64,000 bases of DNA from Marilutibacter spongiae (GTDB taxonomy: Bacteria > Pseudomonadota > Gammaproteobacteria > Xanthomonadales > Xanthomonadaceae). The position numbers and the translations under genes were made by a program. This document shows, piece after piece, positions 42,726-52,408 of this stretch (position 1 is its first letter; every line of letters starts with the position of its first letter). The DNA lies in assembly GCF_014145325.1 (NCBI RefSeq), contig NZ_JACHTF010000005.1, positions 124,001-188,000 on the forward strand, written 5' to 3'. The notes under the pieces are model-generated. The model saw only the letters and a program-made list of their open reading frames with translations. It was not told the DNA's origin and did not search any database.

Positions 42726-44702
42726 TCAGCGCTGTTCGACGCGCAGGACCTTCGGCGTGACCATGATCAGCAGCTCGGCCTTGTCCTTGGAACGTCCCTT
42801 CTTCTTGAACAGGTTGCCCAGGAAGGGGATATCGCCCAGGAAGGGGACCTTGCTGATGTCGCTGCGATCGCGGAACTCGTAGACACCGCCGACCACGACA
42901 GTCTGCCCATCCTCGACCAGGATGGCGGTGTTCACTTCGCGCTTGGCGATCTGCGGCACGCTGCCGATCGACGTGTCGGTGAAGCCTTCGACCTCGTCTT
43001 TCTTGATGGCCATGTTCAGGAACACGCGGCCGTCGTGGGTGATCGTCGGCGTCACCTTGAGCTCGAGCAGCACGTCCTTGAACTGGACGTTCGGGATCGG
43101 GATGCTGTTGCCGCCCTGCTGGGGCGAGATGGTCACGTAACCGACTTCCTGGCCCTGGCGGATGACCGCCTCGCGCTGGTTGCTGGTGACGACGCGGGGG
43201 TTGGAGATCACTTCGCCGCGACCCTCTTCCTGCATCGCAGACAGCTCGACGTCGAGCGCATAGCCGGCGTTCAGGATCGACAGTGCGACGGAACCGGCGG
43301 GGTTGGTGACGCCCAGGTTGCTCATCAGGCTACGGGTGACGTCGAAGGTGCGATCGCCGCTCATCACCGCGTCGGCACGCGAGGACGCGTTGTCGCCCGA
43401 TGCTCCGATGTCGCCGCCATAGCCCAGGGAGCTGCGGTCGCCATCCTTGCCCGAAGCGCCGCTGATGCCGAACCGGGCGCCAAGTTCACGCGCGAACGTG
43501 TCGGTGGCGATGACGACCCGGGCCTCGATGACGACCTGGTCGACCGGGCGATCGATGACCTTGATCAGCTCGCGCATCTGCACGACTTTCTTCGGGATGT
43601 CGCTGATCATGAGCGTGTTGGTGCGCTCGTCGGCGACGAGGCGGCCGCGCGGCGAGAGGAAACCGTTCTCGTCGCTGCCCGAGCCACCCTGGCCGCCACC
43701 CTGGCCGCCGATGCCCTTGGCTTCGGTCAGGGCTTTGAAGATCTGCGCGGCATTGTGGTAGTTGATCTGCACGTATTCGGTGACGAGGTCGACGCGGTTG
43801 TCGAGCGCGATACGCGCGTCTTCCTTGTCCTGCTCGTACTTCGCGATCTCGGCCTGCGGCGCGATCCAGATGACGTTGCCGCTGCGGCGCTTGTCGAGCC
43901 CCTTGGCCTGCAGGACGATGTCCAGCGCCTGGTCCCACGGCACGTTGATCAGGCGCAGGGTGACATTGCCCTGCACCGTGTCGGCGGCGACGACGTTCAG
44001 GCCGGACTCTTCCGCGACGAGCTGAAGCACCGTGCGCACCGGGACGTCCTGGAAGTTGAAAGTCACCGGGCGGCCGGAGTAGCCGCGGCTGGAACCCGTG
44101 CTGCTGGTGGCGCCAACGGCGCGACCGGCGCCGACCGCGCCCGTGGCCGCGGTCGAAGCGGTCGCGGCACGGGGCACGATCTCGACGATGTAGTCGCTGC
44201 CGGTCTGGTAGGCCATCGACTCGAAGTTGCCCCGGGTATCCAGGGTCAGGAGCGTGCCGCCGCCCGAGCGGCGCGCATCGATGCGCTCGACCGGGGTCGC
44301 GAAGTCGGTCACGTTCAACGGCCGCTGCAGGCTGGCGGGCAGCTCGGCGTTGCCGACGTTGATGGTGACGGTCGAACCCACGCTGCGCAGGTCGGGGCTG
44401 GCACCCTCGCCGCTGAAGCTCAGGATCAGGCGCCCGGCGCCACCGTCGCCTCGCTTGAAGTCGATCTTCGAGACTTCGATCGCTCCAGGCAGGCGCTTGG
44501 CCGGGTCCACGCTGGGCGCGGGCGCGACGGACTGGCCTGCAGCCGGCGCCGCGGCGGGCGCCTGCTGGGCATGGACGGCACTGAAGGCCGCGATAGCGCC
44601 CACCGCGATGCCGACACCGGCAGTGCGCAGGAGCATTGAGCGCCGGGCGGGCCGCGGGCTGTTGGCGTTGTTAACGGTCATCGTGCTATCCCCCAAACTC
44701 AT
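42726..44702 (-). CDS. pilQ: type IV pilus secretin PilQ
   Basis: The 658-aa outer-membrane secretin through which the pilus passes. A signal peptide ends near AVHAQQAP. One AMIN domain (about 70-160, KIDFKRGDGGAGRLILSFSG) should bind peptidoglycan; an STN/N0 domain follows (VTFNFQDVPVRTVLQLVAEE), then an N1 domain (YVQINYHNAAQIFKALTEAK) with a Gly-rich loop, and the secretin barrel with VPFLGDIPFLGNLFKK near the C-terminus. It is somewhat short for PilQ because only one AMIN domain is present. The start at ATG 44702 overlaps the pilP stop by 4 bases. Last gene of pilMNOPQ. Confidence 0.93.
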   Translation of the reverse strand: MSLGDSTMTVNNANSPRPARRSMLLRTAGVGIAVGAIAAFSAVHAQQAPAAAPAAGQSVAPAPSVDPAKRLPGAIEVSKIDFKRGDGGAGRLILSFSGEGASPDLRSVGSTVTINVGNAELPASLQRPLNVTDFATPVERIDARRSGGGTLLTLDTRGNFESMAYQTGSDYIVEIVPRAATASTAATGAVGAGRAVGATSSTGSSRGYSGRPVTFNFQDVPVRTVLQLVAEESGLNVVAADTVQGNVTLRLINVPWDQALDIVLQAKGLDKRRSGNVIWIAPQAEIAKYEQDKEDARIALDNRVDLVTEYVQINYHNAAQIFKALTEAKGIGGQGGGQGGSGSDENGFLSPRGRLVADERTNTLMISDIPKKVVQMRELIKVIDRPVDQVVIEARVVIATDTFARELGARFGISGASGKDGDRSSLGYGGDIGASGDNASSRADAVMSGDRTFDVTRSLMSNLGVTNPAGSVALSILNAGYALDVELSAMQEEGRGEVISNPRVVTSNQREAVIRQGQEVGYVTISPQQGGNSIPIPNVQFKDVLLELKVTPTITHDGRVFLNMAIKKDEVEGFTDTSIGSVPQIAKREVNTAILVEDGQTVVVGGVYEFRDRSDISKVPFLGDIPFLGNLFKKKGRSKDKAELLIMVTPKVLRVEQR

Positions 44703-45256
44703 TGATCTTCCAATGCAACGGACGCCGGGCGTTCAAGCCAGCCACCCGCGCCATCCGGCACCAGTTCCACCAGTTCGATGCGGTCTTCATGGACGCTGGT
44801 CACGCGACCGTCGCTTTGACCCATGTACGCACCGGGCCTGACGCGGTATGTCACCTTGTCGGGCGCCATCACCAGGGCGACGATGCCACTACCGGCCCCC
44901 AGGGTTCCCACCATGTCGAGGCTGTCGAGCGGGAACTGCTCCAGCGTCTGCTTGCGACGGGACGAGTCCGGTCGCGGGCCACTGCCGCCATCCTGGTCGC
45001 GGAACGCGCGACTGAACGGATCACGCAGGGCCTGGGCGTTGTACTCGAAGCTCTCGAACTGCTGCATGACCGGGAGCGGATCCAGCGGCGGCGCGGGACG
45101 CGCCTTCACTTCGTCGATCCACTTCTCCAGGTTCGGGGCTTCCCCGGGCGTGCTGGTGATGCCACGCGAGCACCCGGCCAGGGCGACGAGCATCAGGCCC
45201 GCCGCGATGGCGCGAGAGAGAGTGTGGTGGCTCTGCATACGTGCTGCACTGCGCAT
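44699..45256 (-). CDS. pilP: type IV pilus assembly lipoprotein PilP
   Basis: A 185-aa lipoprotein linking the inner-membrane PilMNO platform to the PilQ secretin. The signal ends with the lipobox ALAGC. A flexible Pro-rich linker (PAPPLDPLPVMQQFESFEY) leads to a beta-sandwich with LDSLDMVGTLGAGSGIVALV and VRPGAYMGQSDGRV, the conserved PilP fold. It starts 2 bases after the pilO stop and overlaps pilQ by 4 bases. Confidence 0.93.
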   Translation of the reverse strand: MRSAARMQSHHTLSRAIAAGLMLVALAGCSRGITSTPGEAPNLEKWIDEVKARPAPPLDPLPVMQQFESFEYNAQALRDPFSRAFRDQDGGSGPRPDSSRRKQTLEQFPLDSLDMVGTLGAGSGIVALVMAPDKVTYRVRPGAYMGQSDGRVTSVHEDRIELVELVPDGAGGWLERPASVALEDQ

Positions 45257-45258
45257 GC

Positions 45259-45927
45259 TCAGGACCCTCCCATGGTGTTGTCCTGGCTCGCTCCCGCTTC
45301 CTGGTCGGCGACTTCGTCCTCATCCAGGTAACGGTAGGTCTTCACGGTGCCGACCAGTTCCAACGGACTGTTGGACGTGATCACCGCGTCCGTGCCGCCT
45401 CGCGGCTTCAGGGAGATGTCATGCATGGTCATGATGACCACGCGGGGCAACGAAGCCACGCCGCTGACGAAGGCACCGAACTGGTGGTAGGTACCCACCA
45501 TGCGCAGCGCGATCGGCTTCTCGGCGTAGAACTCCTTGGGCTGTTCCGCACCGGGCTGGAACAGCTCGTTGTTGATGCCAGTGGCGAGCGCCGTCTGCGA
45601 GATGTCGACGATCAGGTCCGGCATTTCGGTCTTGCTCGGCAACTGCCGCAGCATCTGCTGGAGCTGCTGTTCCATCTGTGCGAGCTGCTGCTTGAGCGGT
45701 TCGAGATTCGCGGCACGACCCTGCTTGGTCTCGAACTCGCCGCGAAGTTCCTTCTCGGTGCGCTCGAGTCCCGCGAGTTGGTCCTTCTTGTCGCTGACGA
45801 AGAGGTACCAGGTCAGGCCGACGATGAGCAGGCCGATGATCACGCAGAAGCCGATCTTGGCCTGCTTGGGCCAGGAGCCCATATTGTTGAAATCGAGCTC
45901 GCGAAGGGACATTTTCTTCTGGCTCAT
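45259..45927 (-). CDS. pilO: type IV pilus assembly protein PilO
   Basis: A 222-aa inner-membrane protein that pairs with PilN. A cytoplasmic start (LRELDFNNMGSWPKQAKIGF) matches the family, one membrane helix spans about 25-44, a coiled coil follows (about 47-100, rich in Gln, Leu and Glu), and a ferredoxin-like periplasmic domain closes with PIALRMVGTYHQFGAFVSGV. Its start overlaps the pilN stop by 4 bases. The C-terminal tail is acidic. Confidence 0.93.
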   Translation of the reverse strand: MSQKKMSLRELDFNNMGSWPKQAKIGFCVIIGLLIVGLTWYLFVSDKKDQLAGLERTEKELRGEFETKQGRAANLEPLKQQLAQMEQQLQQMLRQLPSKTEMPDLIVDISQTALATGINNELFQPGAEQPKEFYAEKPIALRMVGTYHQFGAFVSGVASLPRVVIMTMHDISLKPRGGTDAVITSNSPLELVGTVKTYRYLDEDEVADQEAGASQDNTMGGS

Positions 45928-46757
45928 GACGCAGCTCCCGTGGCAGGCGCGGCGGCTTCGGTACCCGCCGCGTCGGTCGTATCAGCGTCTGCCGCAGGTG
46001 CACCGTTGCCTCCGGGCGCCGGCGCCGGGTAGGCATCCGAGCCCTCAGCCGGGGCAGCGGCGTCGGCACCGTCCGCGGCAGGCGCGGCGCCTTGCGCGTC
46101 GACGGGTGCGAGCAGCGAAGGAGCTTCCTCGCCTTCGCCACCTTCGACGGCGGCATCGCCAGTCATCGCCGCAGGCTGGTCCGGAATCCCGTCACCGTCC
46201 TCGTCGACCGGCGCGTTCGGGTTGGCAAGCTGCACCTGCAGGCTGAACTCGTAGGGCAAGCCCTTGTCCGAGCCCTTCGCTTCGATGATCGACAGGTCGG
46301 GCTTGGTCATCCAGCCAGACCCCTCCAGGTTGCGCATGTAGGTACTGACGCGTGAGTTGGACTGCGAGCGCCCGGTCAGGGTCAGGGTCTGCGCATCCTG
46401 CTTGATCGCGGTCAGGACCACGCCATCGGGGATCGTGCGGACCAGCGAGTCGAACAGGTGCACCATCTGCGAACGGTTGGCCTGCAGTTCCTCGATGACT
46501 TCCTTCCGCGCGAGCAGCTTGCCCTTCTTCCGGTCGAGTTCCTCGATCTCGGCGATCTGCTTGTCGACCTCGACGATCTGGGCCCGCAGGTAGTCGTTGC
46601 GCGTGTTCTGACCGCTGATCTGGCCGTTGTAGTAACTCACGATCAGGAAGGACACGATGACCGCGGCGAGCGCCGAAAGCGCCGCCATGACACCGAATTC
46701 CTTCTGTCGCTGCTTGCGCCGCTCGGCGCGCCACGGGAGCAGATTGATCCTTGCCAT
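45924..46757 (-). CDS. pilN: type IV pilus assembly protein PilN with extended tail
   Basis: A 277-aa inner-membrane protein. The N-terminal MARINLLPWRAERRKQRQKE is the conserved PilM-binding peptide; one membrane helix (about 22-42), a coiled coil, and the PilN fold (about 70-180, with LVRTIPDGVVLTAIKQDAQT) follow. About 95 extra residues at the C-terminus are Ala/Pro/Asp-rich and include the calcium-loop-like DEDGDGIPD. Usual PilN proteins are about 180-210 aa, so this is a periplasmic extension. Its ATG shares a base with the pilM stop (TGATG). Confidence 0.93.
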   Translation of the reverse strand: MARINLLPWRAERRKQRQKEFGVMAALSALAAVIVSFLIVSYYNGQISGQNTRNDYLRAQIVEVDKQIAEIEELDRKKGKLLARKEVIEELQANRSQMVHLFDSLVRTIPDGVVLTAIKQDAQTLTLTGRSQSNSRVSTYMRNLEGSGWMTKPDLSIIEAKGSDKGLPYEFSLQVQLANPNAPVDEDGDGIPDQPAAMTGDAAVEGGEGEEAPSLLAPVDAQGAAPAADGADAAAPAEGSDAYPAPAPGGNGAPAADADTTDAAGTEAAAPATGAAS

Positions 46758-47815
46758 CAGTCGAAGCTCCTCAATGCCAGGCCGCAGGCGATCATGAGCG
46801 CCGGCGCGTCCTGCGCCAGGGCATGTGCCTGGACGCGCGGGCCGAGGGTCATGTTCGCGAGCGGGTTCGCGGTCACGGTCGGAACGCCGAGCTGCTCCTC
46901 CACCATCTGGGCGATGCCCGGGATCGAGGCACAACCACCGGCCAGGACGATCTGGTCGACGCGATTGAACTCGCTACCGGCATAGAAGAACTGCAGGAGT
47001 CGGCTGACCTGTTGCGCCGTGGCTTCCTTGAAGGGCTCGAGCACCTCGACCTCGTAGCTCTCGGGAAGGCCACCCTGCCGCTTGGCCAGGCCGGCCTCCT
47101 CGTAGCTGAGGCTGTAGCGCCGCATGACTTCGTCGGTGAGCTGCTTGCCGCCGAAGACGTTCTCGCGGTGGTAGATGCTGCGGCCCTTGCGGATGACATT
47201 GAGCGTCGTCATGGTCGCGCCGATGTCGATCAGGGCCACCAGCCCGTCGCGCGCGGCGCTGAGCTGTTCCGCCATCAGGGCGAAGGCGTTCTCGACCGCG
47301 AAGGCCTCGACGTCCATCACCCGCGGGATGAGGCCGCCCAGCTCCAGGGCAGACGCCCTGACCTCGACGTTTTCGGCGCGGGACGCGGCAAGCAGGACCT
47401 GGACCGTCTCGCTGGTCCCGGGGGTCGGTCCCAGCACCTCGAAGTCGAGGTTCACTTCCTCGATCGGATACGGGACGTAGTTGACCGCCTCCAGCTCGAT
47501 GGCCGACTCCATGTCGTCGTCGTCGAGGTCGGCCTGCATCGGGATCACCTTGGTGATCACCGACGAGCCGGCCACGGCGGCGGCGGCATGCCGGGCACGG
47601 GTCCCGGAGCGCGCGACGGCCCGCTTGATGGCTTCGCCCACCGCCTCGACTTCGACGAGGTTCTTCTCGACGACGGCGTTGGGGGGCAGAGGTTCAACCG
47701 CGTAATGGTCCACGCGATAGCGATTTCCCGACCGCGAAAGCTGCAACAGCTTCACGGCAGTCGAACTGATATCCACACCGACGAGCGCCGGCTGGCTTTT
47801 TGTGATGACACCCAC
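46757..47815 (-). CDS. pilM: type IV pilus assembly ATPase-like PilM
   Basis: A 352-aa actin/FtsA-like cytoplasmic protein that binds the PilN tail. Phosphate 1 is LVGVDISSTAVKLLQLSRSG, phosphate 2 is LVALIDIGATMTTLNVIRKG, and the adenosine loop is IVLAGGCASIPGIAQMVEEQ. I place the start at GTG 47815, with GGGGAGA ending 5 bases upstream; an ATG at 47836 lacks a ribosome site. Predicted promoter at 47868-47896. First gene of pilMNOPQ, divergent from mrcA as in other gammaproteobacteria. Confidence 0.93.
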   Translation of the reverse strand: MGVITKSQPALVGVDISSTAVKLLQLSRSGNRYRVDHYAVEPLPPNAVVEKNLVEVEAVGEAIKRAVARSGTRARHAAAAVAGSSVITKVIPMQADLDDDDMESAIELEAVNYVPYPIEEVNLDFEVLGPTPGTSETVQVLLAASRAENVEVRASALELGGLIPRVMDVEAFAVENAFALMAEQLSAARDGLVALIDIGATMTTLNVIRKGRSIYHRENVFGGKQLTDEVMRRYSLSYEEAGLAKRQGGLPESYEVEVLEPFKEATAQQVSRLLQFFYAGSEFNRVDQIVLAGGCASIPGIAQMVEEQLGVPTVTANPLANMTLGPRVQAHALAQDAPALMIACGLALRSFD

Positions 47816-47867
47816 GATTTTCTCCCCATACCACAAGCGCTTACGCGCACTTCGTGTGGCCCCGTCT

Positions 47868-47896
47868 TAGATAACGGACTTTTGAATGGCTGGCAA
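47868..47896 (-). promoter_or_regulatory. predicted pilMNOPQ promoter
   Basis: On the minus strand TTGCCA (47896-47891) and TATCTA (47873-47868) are 17 bases apart. The predicted start near 47861 gives a leader of about 46 nt to the GTG. Confidence 0.45.
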
Positions 47897-48030
47897 CCAC
47901 TTCGTGCGGAAATTGCCCCTCCCCGTCACTTTAACCCCGTGTCGATCCATCTGGAAGCCCGGTTTTCGCCCCCGACCGGCCCCTTCCCCCCTGGACCCAC
48001 CCCTGCCGCCCCCGGGGGCGGCACACCTCT

Positions 48031-48036
48031 TATACT
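48031..48036 (+). promoter_or_regulatory. -10 box for mrcA
   Basis: TATACT on the plus strand, 39 bases before the mrcA start codon. The region 17 bases upstream is C-rich and gives no -35 match. Confidence 0.4.
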
Positions 48037-48074
48037 GCCCGTTCTTGAAGACAGAAACCCGGAACCGGATCTAG

Positions 48075-50594
48075 ATGTCACGAATTCGACGCTTGCTGCG
48101 CTGGGCGCTGGTCGCCCTCGTGGGCGCAGCGGTGCTGGGCGCCATCGCCCTGGGCACCTTGTACTACGTGATCGTCCCCAAGCTGCCGGATGTGGAGACC
48201 CTCCGCACCGTCGAACTGCAGGAACCCATGTACGTCTATACCCGCGACGGGCGCCTGATGGCCCAGTTCGGGGAGATGCGCCGGTCGCCGGTCACCATCG
48301 CCGAGGTACCCAAGCGCCTCAAGGACGCCTTCATCGCAACCGAGGACGCCCGCTTCTACGAGCACCACGGCGTCGACTACAAGGGCGTGGCGCGGGCCGT
48401 GTGGCTGCTGGCGACCACCGACGACAAGCGCGTGCCCGGCGGGTCGACCATCACCCAGCAGGTCGCCCGGCAGTTCTTCCTGGACTCCGAGTACAGCTAC
48501 ATGCGCAAACTGCGCGAGATGCTGCTGGCCATGCGGATGGAGCGGGAACTGAGCAAGGACGAGATCCTGGAGCTCTACCTCAACAAGAGCTTCTTCGGGC
48601 ACCGCAACTACGGCGTCGGCGCGGCGGCCCAGTTCTACTACGGCAAGCCCCTCGCCGAGCTCGACCTCGACGAGATGGCCTCGCTGGCCGGCATCCCCAA
48701 GTTCCCCTCCAGCGGCAACCCGCTGAGCAACCCCGAGCGCGCCCGCGAGCGTCGCGACTACATCCTGCAGCGCATGGGCGACCTGGGCTTCGCCAGTGCC
48801 ACCGAGGTCGCCGCCGCGAAGGCGGTGCCGATGCACGCAGCACCGCACGAGCCGCCGATCGAGGTCTACGCGCCCTACATCGCCGAGATGGTGCGCCAGG
48901 AAATGGTCGCCCGCTTCGGCGCCGAGGCCCTCACCCAGGGCTACAAGGTCACCACCACCATCGATCCGACCCTGCAGGCCGCGGCCGACAAGGCCCTGCG
49001 CGACGGCCTGCTGACCTACGACGTCCGCCATGGCTGGCACGGCGTCGAGCAGCACTTCGAGCTGGCCCCGGGCGAGGACGCCGCCACTGCCGGCAAGCGC
49101 CTGGCGGACATCCCGGCCCAGGCCAACCTGCTCCCGGCCGTGGTCGTGGGCGTGGAAGGCGGCCGCGCCGAGCTGGCGCTGAGCGACGGGCGCGTGGTGG
49201 AGGTCACCAAGAAGAACAGCTTCGCCTCGCGCGACCCGGCCACGCTGCTCAAGCGCGGCGACCAGGTCCGGCTCCGGGCCACCGTGGAGGCGCCCGAGGC
49301 GAGCGCCGAGGTGCCGGAGGGCGAAGCGCTGCCCTTGCCGCCCGGGAAGACGAGCTACGCGCTGAGCCAGTTGCCGCGCGCCCAGGCCGCGCTGGTCTCG
49401 ATGGACCCGTCCAATGGCGCCCTGCGCGCACTCTCGGGCGGCTTCAGCTTCGCCGGCAACGAGTTCAACCGCGCCACCCAGGCACGTCGCCAACCCGGTT
49501 CGAGCTTCAAGCCCTTCGTCTACGCCGCGGCGATGGAGCGCGGCTACAACCCGGCCTCGATCGTGCTCGACGCCCCGGTCGTGTTCAAGCAGCGCAACGG
49601 CAAGGTCTGGCGGCCGCAGAACTCCAGCGGCAACTTCGCCGGGCCGATGCGCCTGCGCGAGGCACTGGTGCAGTCGCGCAACCTGGTGTCGGTACGCCTG
49701 CTCGATGCGATCGGCGTCGACTTCGCGCGCGACTACATCAGCAAGTTCGGCTTCGAGAAGGACCAGCTCCCGCCCAACCTCTCCATGTCGCTGGGCACCG
49801 CGTCGCTGACGCCGCTCTCGGTTGCGCGGGGCTACGCGGTCTTCGCCAATGGCGGCTTCCGGGTCGACCCCTGGTTCATCGATACCGTCCGCGATCGCAA
49901 CGACGCCGTGCTTTTCCAGGAGAACCCGCCCACCGCCTGCCTGAGCTGCAGCGTCAGCGGCCGCGCCTCGAGCGTGCGCCATGTCGTCGACGGGTTCAAC
50001 CTCGGCCCGGTCGCGGCGCCGGCACCGGCGGCCCCGACCCCCGAGCCCGAGCCGCAGGCGCCGGAACAGCCCCGGCTGGCGGCCGACGGCACGCCGCTGG
50101 AAACGGTCGACGCGCCGCGGGTGATCGACAACCGGGTCGCCTACCAGGTGATCTCGATGCTGCGCGACGTGGTCCTGCGCGGCACCGGCACGGCGGCCAA
50201 GGTGCTCGGCCGCGAGGACATCGGCGGCAAGACCGGCTCGACCAACGACTACCGCGACGCATGGTTCTCCGGCGTCGGTGGCCAGTTCGTCACCACCGTA
50301 TGGGTGGGGCGCGACAACTTCCAGTCGCTGGGTCGCGGCGAATACGGCGGCCGCGCCGCGCTGCCGATCTGGATCGACTACATGCGGGTGGCGACGAAGG
50401 ACCAGCCGATCACCCCCAACCTGCCGCCAGCGGACATGGTCAAGGTCTCGGTGTCTGCCGACGGCCGGCTGCTGCCCGACGGCAGCGGCGGGGTGACCGA
50501 GTGGGTCAAGACCGAGGACCTGGAACGCATGCAGACCTACGTCCAGTACGACGACGACAGCGTGCCGGCGGAAGAGTCCTTCGACATTTTCTGA
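48075..50594 (+). CDS. mrcA: penicillin-binding protein 1A (bifunctional transglycosylase/transpeptidase)
   Basis: An 839-aa class A PBP that polymerises and cross-links peptidoglycan. A short cytoplasmic start and one membrane helix (about 10-33) precede the GT51 domain: catalytic Glu90 in [28 protein letters not shown], and [18 protein letters not shown]. An OB-like insert follows at about 330-425. The transpeptidase has SSFK with Ser476, SRN (534-536) and KTGS (719-722). Between them lies a Pro/Glu-rich insert (about 640-680) preceded by a Cys-x-x-Cys (TACLSCSV). The C-terminus is acidic. ATG start; divergent from pilM with a 259-bp gap. Confidence 0.95.
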   Translation: MSRIRRLLRWALVALVGAAVLGAIALGTLYYVIVPKLPDVETLRTVELQEPMYVYTRDGRLMAQFGEMRRSPVTIAEVPKRLKDAFIATEDARFYEHHGVDYKGVARAVWLLATTDDKRVPGGSTITQQVARQFFLDSEYSYMRKLREMLLAMRMERELSKDEILELYLNKSFFGHRNYGVGAAAQFYYGKPLAELDLDEMASLAGIPKFPSSGNPLSNPERARERRDYILQRMGDLGFASATEVAAAKAVPMHAAPHEPPIEVYAPYIAEMVRQEMVARFGAEALTQGYKVTTTIDPTLQAAADKALRDGLLTYDVRHGWHGVEQHFELAPGEDAATAGKRLADIPAQANLLPAVVVGVEGGRAELALSDGRVVEVTKKNSFASRDPATLLKRGDQVRLRATVEAPEASAEVPEGEALPLPPGKTSYALSQLPRAQAALVSMDPSNGALRALSGGFSFAGNEFNRATQARRQPGSSFKPFVYAAAMERGYNPASIVLDAPVVFKQRNGKVWRPQNSSGNFAGPMRLREALVQSRNLVSVRLLDAIGVDFARDYISKFGFEKDQLPPNLSMSLGTASLTPLSVARGYAVFANGGFRVDPWFIDTVRDRNDAVLFQENPPTACLSCSVSGRASSVRHVVDGFNLGPVAAPAPAAPTPEPEPQAPEQPRLAADGTPLETVDAPRVIDNRVAYQVISMLRDVVLRGTGTAAKVLGREDIGGKTGSTNDYRDAWFSGVGGQFVTTVWVGRDNFQSLGRGEYGGRAALPIWIDYMRVATKDQPITPNLPPADMVKVSVSADGRLLPDGSGGVTEWVKTEDLERMQTYVQYDDDSVPAEESFDIF

Positions 50595-50743
50595 ACGCCG
50601 GCATGACGGTGCGTGGCCGTACCCGGTCCGGGCCGGCCACGCCTTTCCCCTGTCGCGAAGGGCGTGATAGCGTTGTCCCGTCGGCCCCTCGGCCGACCTC
50701 GGCGGCTCCCGGCCGCCCGAGCCGTGCCGCTGCGGAGGTTCCC

Positions 50744-51412
50744 ATGCCCCACGCCCGACAGCACGCGCATGCCCACCAGCATGCCCAGACCCGTACCCGC
50801 GAACGCCGGCACCGCCTGGCCCACGAGGCCGCGCGACTGATGGCCGAGGGCGGCATCCGCGACTACCACCAGGCCAAGCTGAAGGCCGCGCATCGCCTGG
50901 GCATCCACGACGACGCCTCCCTGCCCCGCAACCGCGAGATCGAGAACGCCCTGCGCGAATACCAGCGTCTGTTCCAGCCCGACAACCGGGTGGCCCTGCG
51001 CGAACGACGCGAGGCGGCGGTGCACGCCCTGGCCTTCTTCGCCGCCTTCGCACCGCGCCTCGTGGGGCCGGTCCTGGAGGGCACGGCCGACGCCCACAGT
51101 CCGGTCTGCCTGCACCTGCACGACGACGATCCGGACGCCGTGGCCCGCTTCCTGCAGCAGCACCGCATCCCCGCCGAATCACGCAGCCGGCATCTTCGGC
51201 TGGACCGCGAGCGCGAAGGCGACTTCCCGGTCTGGGTGTTCGCCGCCGACGCCATCAGCTTCGACCTGACCGTGCTGCCACGGGCCGTGTTGCGGCAGGC
51301 GCCGCTGTCCGGGATCGACGAGCGGCCAATGGCGCGCGCCTCGGCCAGCCACGTCGAACAGTTGCTGGCGGACGTCGACGCCGGGGACGGCATCCCCGCC
51401 AGGCCCGCCTGA
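50744..51412 (+). CDS. conserved protein of unknown function, His-rich start
   Basis: A 222-aa predicted soluble protein. The first 16 residues are unusually rich in His, Ala and Gln (HARQHAHAHQHAQ). A helical block follows (RLAHEAARLMAEGGIRDYHQ; AKLKAAHRLGIHDDASLPRN), then a mixed alpha/beta C-terminal half with VCLHLHDDDPDAVARFL and VWVFAADAISFDLTVLPRAV. The blocks look conserved, and I recall similar proteins across beta/gamma proteobacteria without an assigned function; I would not name one. GGAGG lies 5-9 bases before ATG 50744. It follows mrcA by 149 bases and may be co-transcribed. Confidence 0.65.
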   Translation: MPHARQHAHAHQHAQTRTRERRHRLAHEAARLMAEGGIRDYHQAKLKAAHRLGIHDDASLPRNREIENALREYQRLFQPDNRVALRERREAAVHALAFFAAFAPRLVGPVLEGTADAHSPVCLHLHDDDPDAVARFLQQHRIPAESRSRHLRLDREREGDFPVWVFAADAISFDLTVLPRAVLRQAPLSGIDERPMARASASHVEQLLADVDAGDGIPARPA

Positions 51413-51487
51413 CCGGCGGAGCGTGTCCGCCCGGAGCCGGGCGCCGCGTTGCCCCCAATGACTCCTTAGCCATGCCGGGGCCATGTC

Positions 51488-52318
51488 GTGGACGCGCAGC
51501 TGGTCTGTCGCCTGATGGAACTGCCGGGCGCCCGGCTGCTCGCGCGCCCGGCCTACCGGCGTTACTTCCAGCGCCCCTACCGGCACGGCAACATCTATTT
51601 CGGGATCTACAAAAGCCATGCCGACGCCCTGCGCGCCGCCGTGGCCTTCGGATCCGAACGCCTGCCCCCGACCTACGACGTGGCCGACGCCGCGCGGATG
51701 TACCGCACCCAGCTCCGGCAGCTGCGAAGTTGCGACTATGCCGCGCTGCTGTGGCTGGAGCACGCGATGGCCGAAGGCGCTCGGCGGATCTTCGACCTGG
51801 GCGGGCACATCGGCCTGGCGTACTACGGCTTCGGGCGGCGGGTCGCCCTCCCCGACGACCTCGACTGGTGCGTGCACGACCTGGGTGCGGTGATGGCCGC
51901 CGGCCGCGACTGGGCCGCGGGCCACGACCCTGCCAGGCGCCTGCGCTTTTCCGGTTCGCCGCGCGACGCGGACGGCAGCGACCTGCTGATCTGCAGCGGC
52001 GCGCTGCAGTACCTGGACTATGCCTTGCCGGACCTGCTGGCCGGCCTCCACGCCGCGCCACGGCATGTGCTGGTGAACCTGTCGCCGATCCATCCCGAGC
52101 AAGGTTTCTTCACCCTTCAGAACCTGGGCATCGCGGTCTGCCCCTACCGGGTCGTGGGCCTGCCGGACTTCCGGGCACGCATGGAAGGGCTGGGCTACGC
52201 CCTCCACGACCACTGGGAGCTTCCGGAACGCCAGCTGCGCGTGCCGTTCGCGCCCTCGCACCGGCTGGACCATTACTCGGGGCTCTATTTCAGGCGTCCT
52301 GCGCCGACACGGCACTGA
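51488..52318 (+). CDS. TIGR04325-like putative methyltransferase
   Basis: A 276-aa protein with the pattern of the TIGR04325 (LIC12133-type) methyltransferase-like group: an N-terminal YHGNIYFGIYKSHADALRA-like segment, YDVADAARMYRTQLRQLRSC, then DYAALLWLEHAMAEGARRIF, the motif I block FDLGGHIGLAYYGFGRR, and DWCVHDLGAVMAAGRDWA. LLICSGALQYLDYALPDLLA and HVLVNLSPIHPEQGFFTLQN follow. Family members often lie in surface polysaccharide clusters; none is nearby. The start is GTG 51488; a weak one. It ends 90 bases before gltA, which comes from the other strand. Confidence 0.6.
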   Translation: MDAQLVCRLMELPGARLLARPAYRRYFQRPYRHGNIYFGIYKSHADALRAAVAFGSERLPPTYDVADAARMYRTQLRQLRSCDYAALLWLEHAMAEGARRIFDLGGHIGLAYYGFGRRVALPDDLDWCVHDLGAVMAAGRDWAAGHDPARRLRFSGSPRDADGSDLLICSGALQYLDYALPDLLAGLHAAPRHVLVNLSPIHPEQGFFTLQNLGIAVCPYRVVGLPDFRARMEGLGYALHDHWELPERQLRVPFAPSHRLDHYSGLYFRRPAPTRH

Positions 52319-52350
52319 GTGCGCCACGCTGCGGGGTGCGGGCCCTGCCC

Positions 52351-52384
52351 CGAAAACGACGACGCCCCGCGAAGGCGGGGCGTC
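52351..52384 (-). terminator. terminator of gltA
   Basis: A 10-bp perfect stem GACGCCCCGC/GCGGGGCGTC with a 4-base loop, 25 bases after the gltA stop. The minus-strand tail is GTCGTTTTC, a short T run. Confidence 0.7.
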
Positions 52385-52408
52385 GGGTCCGGTCCGGCGG
52401 TTGCCGGA

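Noticed and set aside
47816-48074. Sigma-54 promoter for pilMNOPQ
   Set aside because: No GG-N10-GC element was seen in the divergent gap; a sigma-70-like pair is a better fit.
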